A stretch of 5,175 nt of DNA. Origin: Candidatus Nanohalarchaeota archaeon. Its GTDB lineage: Archaea > EX4484-52 > B79-G9. This document shows positions 1 to 5,076 of this stretch, piece by piece. The notes below the pieces were generated by a model, which did no database searches, was not told the origin of the DNA, and saw nothing but the letters and a program-made list of their open reading frames with translations. Every line of letters starts with the position of its first letter. Positions within the stretch are counted from its first letter, which is position 1. The position numbers and the translations under genes were made by a program. Location of the stretch: contig DAOVYR010000096.1 of NCBI GenBank assembly GCA_030635525.1, forward strand, positions 1 to 5,175, read 5' to 3'.

Positions 1-20
1 GAACCTATGGAACACAAGAC

Positions 21-30
21 ATATATATAC
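21..30 (+). promoter_or_regulatory. Possible TATA box for the first gene
   Basis: The run atatatatac lies about 55 bases before the ATG at 81. Used as an archaeal TATA box, it would place transcription start near position 50 and give a leader of about 30 bases carrying the ribosome binding site. A second weaker AT-rich candidate (acataata, 49-56) sits about 28 bases before the ATG and would make the gene leaderless. The good ribosome binding site favours the upstream box. Confidence 0.4.
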
Positions 31-68
31 TTACCACACAGACAAATTACATAATAGTGACCCAAGGA

Positions 69-74
69 AGGTGA
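69..74 (+). promoter_or_regulatory. Shine-Dalgarno site of the first gene
   Basis: AGGTGA matches the core of the archaeal 16S 3'-end complement (GGAGGTGAT) and lies six bases before the ATG at 81. It is the strongest ribosome binding site in the window and supports this start. The two divergent leading genes at 2205 and 2292 have no comparable site. Confidence 0.7.
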
Positions 75-80
75 ATCTTT

Positions 81-491
81 ATGGATTTTAATGAATTGGT
101 TGGAAGTGAAACAGTTAAAATTGGCGATTCTTTGTATGTTGTGGCATACGACCCCGAATTAGATAAGACATCTATTTATACAGGAACACTAACCTGTATT
201 GATTTTGGCAAACCAAATAAAGTCAGTATCGGATGCCCTTCCAAAGCAGGGGACTTGGAAGCCAAGAGATGTGTAACTATAGTGGATTATCGTAATGGAG
301 AAGTAACAGAAAGACAGACAGATACTGAGAGCATATATGGTCCCCTTCCACAAAACCATTCAGCGATTCCACCCAGCTATTTTCCAAATATGCGCGAACT
401 GCAAGATGAGTTAGACCAATCCCGTCCATCGATTCCTAAAGAAGACATTGATGCCATTTTGAATGTCTTACTTGGTAATCAATCATCTTAG
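81..491 (+). CDS. Hypothetical protein, 136 aa, probably soluble
   Basis: I do not recognise this protein. It has no signal peptide, no membrane segment and only two cysteines or so outside any known motif. Residues 10-75 alternate hydrophobic and polar positions (VKIGDSLYVVAYD, then TGTLTCIDF, KVSIGC, CVTIVDY), as in a small beta barrel. A proline-rich linker follows (about 88-100), and then a charged C-terminal helix (about 103-132, MRELQDELDQ and KEDIDAILNVLL) that could mediate oligomerisation. The ATG has an AGGTGA ribosome binding site six bases upstream and the stop is TAG. By my hand count the gene has nearly equal G and C (about 84 and 78), whereas the rest of the plus strand is strongly C-rich. 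Together with its orphan position this suggests acquired DNA. It is likely a real gene; its function is unknown. Confidence 0.75.
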   Translation: MDFNELVGSETVKIGDSLYVVAYDPELDKTSIYTGTLTCIDFGKPNKVSIGCPSKAGDLEAKRCVTIVDYRNGEVTERQTDTESIYGPLPQNHSAIPPSYFPNMRELQDELDQSRPSIPKEDIDAILNVLLGNQSS

Positions 492-990
492 AACCCTCAT
501 CATATCCCTAACTGTTGCAGTCCGGTAAGAAATTAACTTCCCAATAACGTGCTCTTTTGCAGACTTACCTTTTCTTGCACCATTCTGAAAGTTATCCCTC
601 CGAAACATCCGGACCTTGCTTTCAACAATCAGGCAAATTTTATGCCAAATCTCATGAGTATTCAGTCAGCCAAGGCGCCAAACACGAACTTTCTTCATAC
701 AAAAGCATCCTTTTCATATCCAAAAAAATCCCACCAAAATGTGAGAGTTAACTGACGTGGTGAGGGATAATTACCCCCACAAACCCAAAAATCACCCCCT
801 CACCCAATCCAGACTCCAAAATACCACAAAATCAGAAAACCCAAAAGCAAAAAACCAACACCCTCTTATCTCAAAAACAAAATACCTTTGATTCAGTCAC
901 AAAAAACCAACCACAACACCCACAAAACCACCTGCAACTGAACACGTGACACACATCCCCAATCAAAACAAACCCCCAAACACAAAATAC
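492..990. other. Gene-poor stretch with decayed or no coding
   Basis: I find no convincing gene here. The plus-strand frames between 549 and 755 give low-complexity peptides without motifs. On the minus strand two short frames adjoin: 717-652 (ATG, 21 residues) and 665-483 (60 open codons, with an ATG at 608). Joined by a frameshift they read as a plausible basic protein, possibly a gene remnant, but I cannot name a family. A hairpin lies at 760-780. From about 781 to 1020 the plus strand has roughly 12 G against 83 C by hand count, so it is almost purely A, C and T. No tRNA, CRISPR-like repeat or clear terminator was seen. Confidence 0.5.
760..780. repeat. Short inverted repeat, possible stem-loop
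   Basis: GTGAGGG (760-766) can pair with CCCCCAC (774-780) except for one A/C mismatch, closing a seven-base AT-only loop. No T-run follows, so it is not a standard terminator for the plus strand. It sits where the base composition changes, and could be an operator, part of an element end, or chance. Confidence 0.3.
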
Positions 991-1202
991 ATGCCAAAAA
1001 AACAATAAAAACCTTCGCAGCAGCCTCATACCTAAACGACATAGGCTAAGACATGATATACTCCCTCTGGCCCCTTTTCGTAACAACTGTCCTTTACGCA
1101 AACATGGCAATCCTCTGCTTCACAGACTGCCTTGGAATAGCAATAGTCTCAACCTCAATACTCCGTCAGGCATTAGTAAAAGAAAACCCACCCGATCCCT
1201 AA
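991..1202 (+). pseudogene. Degraded N-terminus of an MFS transporter
   Basis: The frame from about 993 reads KTFAAASYLNDIG, then a TAA (1047-1049), then DMIYSLWPLFVTTVLYANMA, ILCFTDCLGIAIVSTSI, and ends at TAA 1200-1202. This follows the first two helices of major facilitator transporters, whose usual pattern is close to ND(I/L)G-S-(D/E)MIYPLLPLF-TTVLGA, then G-I-(D/E)G-GEAI. The only upstream ATG (991) is one base out of frame. It precedes a run of seven A, and an eighth A would restore the frame. After STSI, the +2 frame reads SGISKRKP (1166-1189), which resembles the conserved SGYxSD-xGKRKP loop, so a second frameshift is likely. Several conserved positions have changed (P to S, and two probable G to C). 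The remaining 300 or so residues are absent, and no TATA box lies at the expected distance. It cannot make a functional transporter. A short 49-residue peptide from ATG 1053 is possible but unlikely. Confidence 0.7.
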
Positions 1203-1534
1203 CGCAAAACAACCTTCTTCCGACCCTCTTTACGCATCTCTGCATGCACCCTGAAAAACACAAGAAAAATAGCGCACAAATAATACGCACACATCATCAT
1301 AAAAAGCAAAACAAGCCATATACCAAAACCCACCCCATAAGCGCTCCATCCAAAAACTCCCGGATACGAAGCAACAAAACAGAAAACAAGACCCGACGCA
1401 GGCACCCCAAGAACCCCGGTCAACAAAAGCGAAACACTATCCCTCTTAACAAACCTGCGCAAAACAAACTCAACAATAAAACACGCAAAAAAAGCAATCA
1501 AAAATCCACCTGCAACAGCCAGCCAGAAACCCAT
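1199..1534 (-). CDS. Small membrane protein, three predicted helices
   Basis: This 111-residue protein is dominated by hydrophobic stretches at about residues 4-25, 35-56 and 66-95; the last is long enough to be one tilted helix or two. The basic patch RRFVKR (26-31) and the basic tail (about 96-111, RVHAEMRKEGRKK) suggest the N-terminus outside and the C-terminus in the cytoplasm. I see no catalytic motif and no family I can name. An ATG at 1534 is preferred over the GTG at 1549 because a TTTATAAG box (1564-1557) is centred about 26 bases before it, matching the leaderless spacing of the two divergent genes. It follows the HD gene on the same strand with only 23 bases between them (8 if GTG is used), so it may also be cotranscribed. 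Its TAG stop overlaps the TAA of the converging MFS pseudogene. Confidence 0.65.
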   Translation of the reverse strand: MGFWLAVAGGFLIAFFACFIVEFVLRRFVKRDSVSLLLTGVLGVPASGLVFCFVASYPGVFGWSAYGVGFGIWLVLLFMMMCAYYLCAIFLVFFRVHAEMRKEGRKKVVLR

Positions 1535-1556
1535 AAAACATATTTGCACATAAACA

Positions 1557-1564
1557 CTTATAAA
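1557..1564 (-). promoter_or_regulatory. Possible TATA box for the small membrane protein
   Basis: On the minus strand the sequence reads TTTATAAG, centred about 26 bases before the ATG at 1534. It spans the stop codon of the HD gene, so it would be an internal promoter for the downstream gene. The support is spacing only. Confidence 0.35.
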
Positions 1565-2205
1565 TCCCCCCGAACCTCCTTATCCAGAACCTCAAAAAAC
1601 TCCACCATAAACCGATGCCTCCCCAAAGCCATTCTCCTCCCCGAAGAAGTAAGCATCCTCTCCTTAACCTTCCTCAACTTAACCATAAACTCCCGGTACG
1701 CAGTATCCTCTCTGGAATACGCCTCAGTCTTCAGAACATCAACATCCCCGTTATGCAGCCTCGCCCCGACCTCGCCTGCAAAAAGAAAAGCCCTTCCAAC
1801 ACCAACAGCCCCGATAGAATCCAGCTTATCAGCATCAAACAACACCTTAGCCTCCAAAGATATCGGAACCTTACCTCCGCGAAAGCGGTGGCACTCAATA
1901 CAATGGACAATCTCATCAACTTTCCCGTCATCCACTCCATGCTTCAAAAGAACCTCACGCGCAATCGCCGCCCCCTTCTTGGCATGACAGATCCTCCCCT
2001 TTGATTCATCCTCAAACCCCCGCCCGACATCATGCAGAACCGCAGCAAACCTCAAAACATCCAGATCCGCACCCTCCTCACGCCCAATACTCATACAAAG
2101 TGCATACACCCTCTCCGTATGCTCCCAGTCATGGCTCCCCCGCGCATCAGAAAAAAACGCCTGCGCTTCATCCCTGACCGCACCAAACAAACCATCGCCA
2201 TCCAT
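1558..2205 (-). CDS. HD-domain metal-dependent phosphohydrolase
   Basis: This is a 215-residue soluble protein of the HD superfamily (COG1418/YedJ-like type), which uses bound divalent metal to cleave phosphate esters; the substrate cannot be read from the sequence. Numbered from the ATG at 2205, the metal ligands are H29 (SHDWEHTERV), H58-D59 (AAVLHDVGRG) and a downstream aspartate in LFDADKLDSIGAVGVGRAF (D124, D126 or D129). H101 and H106 (VHCIECHRF) fit the extra histidines of this group. The C-terminal third is helical and basic. A TTG at 2226 would add seven residues, but it lies only a few bases from the TATA box, whereas the ATG at 2205 sits about 27 bases from it. The gene is divergent from the redox operon and precedes the small membrane protein. 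Biochemical specificity, for example nucleotide or signalling nucleotide, is unknown. Confidence 0.88.
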   Translation of the reverse strand: MDGDGLFGAVRDEAQAFFSDARGSHDWEHTERVYALCMSIGREEGADLDVLRFAAVLHDVGRGFEDESKGRICHAKKGAAIAREVLLKHGVDDGKVDEIVHCIECHRFRGGKVPISLEAKVLFDADKLDSIGAVGVGRAFLFAGEVGARLHNGDVDVLKTEAYSREDTAYREFMVKLRKVKERMLTSSGRRMALGRHRFMVEFFEVLDKEVRGDL

Positions 2206-2226
2206 ACCCGTTAATGCACCAACCAA

Positions 2227-2237
2227 AATTTATATTT
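2227..2237 (-). promoter_or_regulatory. TATA box of the HD gene
   Basis: The minus strand reads AAATATAAATT with its centre 26-28 bases before the ATG at 2205. This is the canonical archaeal spacing if transcription begins at the start codon. It argues against the upstream TTG start. Confidence 0.6.
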
Positions 2238-2262
2238 TTACTCTGCACTTCCTCCTAAAACA

Positions 2263-2270
2263 TATAAAAT
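2263..2270 (+). promoter_or_regulatory. TATA box of the redox operon
   Basis: TATAAAAT is centred about 26 bases before the ATG at 2292, with a purine-rich stretch (aaaaca, 2257-2262) in the place of a BRE. There is no ribosome binding site before the ATG, so the mRNA is probably leaderless. The divergent TATA box of the HD gene lies about 34 bases away, and the pyrimidine run cttcctcct sits between them. Confidence 0.6.
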
Positions 2271-2291
2271 AACACTTCTAAAATACCCTTT

Positions 2292-3461
2292 ATGCAAGAC
2301 CTTGACATCCAAAAACTAACATCCATTGTAGGCCAACAAAACATCACACAGAACCCGACAGACCTCCTCATATACGCAACAGACGCCGCACAAATCAAAG
2401 GGAGAGCATTAGCAGTAATCTGGCCAAAAACAACAGGCGAAATCACACAAATAATAGCATACGCAAACAAAAAAGACATCCAAATAACCCCCAGAGGCGC
2501 AGGCACAAGCCTCACAGCAGGCGCAGTACCCCAAAACTCAATAATCCTCGACCTCTCAAAGATGGACAAAATAACACAAGAAACCAGCGACACAATCACA
2601 GTAGAAGCAGGAACAATACTGGACGACCTAAACACCCACCTCAGACAAAAAGACAAGTACTTCCCCGTCATCCCCTCAAGCGACACCGTAGCCACAATCG
2701 GCGGCATGTTAGCGACCAACGCCGCAGGCACCCGCGCAATAAAATACGGCAAAACCTCAGACTGGACAGAAGAAATTGAAATAGTAACAGGCAAAGGCGA
2801 CATAATCAAAACAAAAGACATCAATGAATTTGCATCAACAGAAGGAATCCTCTGCATAATAACAAAAGCCACCCTAAAAACCACATCCCTTCCAGAACAG
2901 ACATCAATCACAACATACGAATTCAGCACCGCAGAAGAACTGGTAGAAAAAGTAAAACAACTAAAAAAAGACAAATCCATAGCCGCAATCGAATACATCG
3001 GCCCCTTCACATCATCAATGCAAGACGAAACTCCAAAATACCATCTCTTGATAGAATACGAAAACAACACCGGCACACACAAAACCACAGAAGAGATAGA
3101 AAAAGCATGGAAACAAAGAAAAGGGTTAGGCACAGTCCTCTCTGCCGCAGGCTACCCAAAGATAGAAGACCCGAAAATACCTGAAAAAAACATCGCAGCC
3201 TTCCTAAACTGGCTAAAAGACCAAAACATCCCGAACTTCGGCCACATCGGATACGGCATAATCCACTGCCGCATCAAACCGGACCATGACCTGAACGAAT
3301 TCTACAGGCAGGTAAAAAACCACAACGGACAAGTATCCGGCGAACACGGCATCGGCCTCACAAAAAAACAATATATTCCACAAACCCTAAAAGATGAACT
3401 AAAGAAAAAAAAACAAAAATACGACCCGAAAAACATCCTGAACAGGGGAAAAATGATATGA
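2292..3461 (+). CDS. GlcD-like FAD-linked 2-hydroxyacid dehydrogenase
   Basis: The protein has 389 residues and belongs to the FAD-linked oxidase family of glycolate oxidase GlcD, D-lactate dehydrogenase and D-2-hydroxyglutarate dehydrogenase. The PCMH-type FAD-binding domain covers about 1-200, with PRGAGTSLTAGAVP (67-80) and GGMLATNAAGTRAIKYGKT (137-155). The C-terminal FAD-oxidase domain follows, with FGHIGYGIIH (316-325), SGEHGIGLTK (349-358) and the typical ending DPKNILNRGKM. H318, H325 and E351 occupy the metal-ligand positions known from the family. The usual HxGDGNxH motif is altered: D becomes Y321 and N becomes I323. At 389 residues it is shorter than typical GlcD (about 450-500), mainly in the C-terminal domain. 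It starts leaderless behind a TATA box and its TGA overlaps the next ATG (ATGA). The likely role is a cytoplasmic or membrane-associated dehydrogenase passing electrons to the Fe-S proteins; the substrate is not determined. Confidence 0.88.
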   Translation: MQDLDIQKLTSIVGQQNITQNPTDLLIYATDAAQIKGRALAVIWPKTTGEITQIIAYANKKDIQITPRGAGTSLTAGAVPQNSIILDLSKMDKITQETSDTITVEAGTILDDLNTHLRQKDKYFPVIPSSDTVATIGGMLATNAAGTRAIKYGKTSDWTEEIEIVTGKGDIIKTKDINEFASTEGILCIITKATLKTTSLPEQTSITTYEFSTAEELVEKVKQLKKDKSIAAIEYIGPFTSSMQDETPKYHLLIEYENNTGTHKTTEEIEKAWKQRKGLGTVLSAAGYPKIEDPKIPEKNIAAFLNWLKDQNIPNFGHIGYGIIHCRIKPDHDLNEFYRQVKNHNGQVSGEHGIGLTKKQYIPQTLKDELKKKKQKYDPKNILNRGKMI

Positions 3462-3820
3462 CCGAAGAAAAAAAGCCAACCCTGAAAGACTGCACACTAT
3501 GCGGCCTCTGCAAATCCAACTGCCCCGTATTCAGGGCAACAAAACAGGAAACAAAAGGCGCAAGAGCCCGCGCCATCCTCATAAAAGAAGACATGTTAAA
3601 TGAAATAATCCTTCAATGCACACTCTGCGCATCATGCAAGATAGAATGCCCCGAAGAAATAGACCTCCCCGAAGAAATCCGAAAAGCAAGGCAAAAACTA
3701 ATAGAATCAGGCAAAGAAACGCAAGCAAACAAGATCATGATAGACAACATAAGAAAATACGGCAACCCCTTCGGGAAACAGGTTGCAGGCAAAATCCCAA
3801 AAGAACTCTACTGCTGCTAA
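3458..3820 (+). CDS. Two-[4Fe-4S] electron transfer protein (HdrC/GlcF N-half-like)
   Basis: A 120-residue protein with two classical ferredoxin motifs: C12-x2-C15-x2-C18-x3-C22-P and C54-x2-C57-x2-C60-x3-C64-P, enough to bind two [4Fe-4S] clusters. The arrangement, with about 32 residues between the motifs and a helical tail, is that of HdrC and of the N-terminal half of GlcF/GlpC/LutA-type subunits. It stops before the CCG domains those longer proteins carry. The missing half is probably supplied by the CCG protein at the window edge. Translation is coupled to the FAD gene by an ATGA overlap, with a weak GGGG about nine bases upstream. The last two residues are Cys-Cys (119-120), which is unusual. 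The probable job is to relay electrons between the FAD subunit and the CCG subunit. Confidence 0.88.
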   Translation: MTEEKKPTLKDCTLCGLCKSNCPVFRATKQETKGARARAILIKEDMLNEIILQCTLCASCKIECPEEIDLPEEIRKARQKLIESGKETQANKIMIDNIRKYGNPFGKQVAGKIPKELYCC

Positions 3821-3822
3821 AA

Positions 3823-3828
3823 AGGTAA
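3823..3828 (+). promoter_or_regulatory. Ribosome binding site deciding the Trx-CcdA start
   Basis: The aGGTaa stretch lies immediately after the stop of the preceding gene and five to seven bases before the ATG at 3834. It supports that ATG over the longer TTG start at 3783, which would overlap the upstream gene and put a charged tail before the signal peptide. Confidence 0.5.
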
Positions 3829-3833
3829 TACAA

Positions 3834-5057
3834 ATGTCCGCAAAAAAACAAATAATAACCCTCCTACTCCTGATACTCCTAATCCCGCAGGCATATGCCG
3901 AAGACCCGGCATGCGGCGAAGACACATGCATAACCCCCTACACACCAAAATCACAAGAGGACCAGTCCATACTCCCGACATTCCAATACCACGCAAACGA
4001 AAAAGTCTGCATAGTATACTTCTACAGCCCCACATGCACCCACTGCGTCAACATAAAGCCGTATCTTAAGACAATAGAACAAAAATATGCAGACAACATC
4101 ATGTTAGAACGCTACGACGTAACCCAACCCGAAAACATCGCCCTCTACAACAAATTCTGCACATCAAAAAACTACGAAGATAAAACAATCCCGCTTATAG
4201 GCATAAACGAAAAAATCCTAACAGGCGAAACCCAGATAAAAACCCTCCTGGAACCCGAAATCCTGCGCGGCATTGCAATGGAGCAAAAAATATGCCCCAT
4301 AGAAGGAATGCATTGCAGCATCACCCAAACCCAGAACGACACAGACCCTCTCATACCTGAACTCGGCAGCGAACTGACATGGACCGCAATACTTCCCCTC
4401 ATACTATTCACAGGCCTCGCAGACGGCATAAACCCCTGCGCATTCGCAGTCCTCCTCTTCATCATGGCATTCCTCCTCGAGATATCAAACTCAAAAAAGC
4501 GCTTAATAAAAATAACAATCGCATACATAACAGCAGTCTTCACAGTAAACATCCTCCTTGGCATCCTCTACTACTACACATCGATCCAGCTCGGCCATCC
4601 CGAACTCATCCGAAACATCGCAATAACACTGGCACTGTTAGCCGGCCTCATAAACATAAAAGACTACTTCTCATACGGCAAAGGCATCACACTAAAGATA
4701 CCGGAATCCTCAAAGACCCACATCCAGAAACTCACAAAAAAAGCAACACTTCCCTCAGCAATACTCCTCGGCTCACTAGTAGCAATCCTCGAGGCCCCAT
4801 GCAGCATCCCGATATACTTGACAGTCATAGAAGTCCTGAAAAGCCACGGGCAAATCCTCGCACAGATCCTCCCATACATCCTGATATACAACATCATGTT
4901 CATCCTGCCGATCATTGTACTTGCACTAATGATATACTATGGTGGCGAATCCAAACCACTCGAAAAATGGCGCGACAAACACAAGCGCCTGATGAAACTC
5001 ATGCTTGGCTCAATCCTAATAATCCTCGCACTTGCAATGTACTTAGGCTACATATAA
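3834..5057 (+). CDS. Exported thioredoxin-CcdA fusion (DsbD-like thiol carrier)
   Basis: A 407-residue protein in three parts. Residues 1-22 (charged KK, a leucine/isoleucine core, then AYA) form a Sec signal peptide or anchor. A thioredoxin-fold domain follows at about 45-150, with YFYSPTCTHC holding the active-site pair C68-x2-C71 and TIPLI with the cis-proline P120. The membrane domain at about 183-407 matches CcdA/DsbD, with about six helices (184-216, 226-246, 259-275, 306-333, 343-368, 387-406). Its two redox cysteines are C202 in GINPCAFAV and C323 in ILEAPCSIPIY. CcdA proteins take electrons from a cytoplasmic thiol donor and pass them through the membrane; here the attached thioredoxin would receive them outside. 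Extra cysteine pairs C27/C32 and C154/C161, plus C59 and C109, lie on the predicted external side. It starts 13 bases after the Fe-S gene, inside the operon and between the two Fe-S genes. Family assignment is firm; partners and direction of flow are inferred. Confidence 0.88.
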   Translation: MSAKKQIITLLLLILLIPQAYAEDPACGEDTCITPYTPKSQEDQSILPTFQYHANEKVCIVYFYSPTCTHCVNIKPYLKTIEQKYADNIMLERYDVTQPENIALYNKFCTSKNYEDKTIPLIGINEKILTGETQIKTLLEPEILRGIAMEQKICPIEGMHCSITQTQNDTDPLIPELGSELTWTAILPLILFTGLADGINPCAFAVLLFIMAFLLEISNSKKRLIKITIAYITAVFTVNILLGILYYYTSIQLGHPELIRNIAITLALLAGLINIKDYFSYGKGITLKIPESSKTHIQKLTKKATLPSAILLGSLVAILEAPCSIPIYLTVIEVLKSHGQILAQILPYILIYNIMFILPIIVLALMIYYGGESKPLEKWRDKHKRLMKLMLGSILIILALAMYLGYI

Positions 5058-5076
5058 AAAACAATGCGTGACAACC

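Noticed and set aside
524..569. Inverted pair GGTAAG (524-529) and CTTACC (564-569)
   Set aside because: Only six bases with a 34-base spacer; expected by chance and not flanked by any supporting signal.
549..755. Plus-strand frames of 64 and 68 codons
   Set aside because: Two overlapping frames with no ribosome binding site, no motif and no codon preference like the neighbours.
1047..1049. In-frame TAA of the MFS frame read as possible stop-codon recoding
   Set aside because: The same frame also has a start-region frameshift, a second frameshift, altered conserved residues and a missing C-terminus, and other genes here use TAA as a normal stop. Decay explains it better.
871..1110. 79-codon minus-strand frame with many Cys, Phe and Trp
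   Set aside because: It is antisense to the MFS remnant and the G-poor tract; the cysteine and phenylalanine richness follows from G/T-rich sequence. No start signal or motif was found.
1244..2004. Long plus-strand open frames (247 and 129 codons) opposite the HD and small membrane genes
   Set aside because: Their products are low-complexity, rich in K, N, T, P and S, with no domain. They are antisense to a clear HD protein with intact catalytic motifs, and exist because the plus strand is A/C-rich with few stops.
2255..3133. 292-codon minus-strand frame
   Set aside because: It is the complement of the GlcD-like gene, whose FAD-binding motifs are unmistakable. The apparent membrane-like composition is a by-product of G/T-rich antisense codons.
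4379..5071. 230-codon plus-strand frame over the CcdA region
   Set aside because: Its H-, P-, R- and N-rich product is a frame shadow of the CcdA membrane domain, which has both PC motifs and helices in the other frame.
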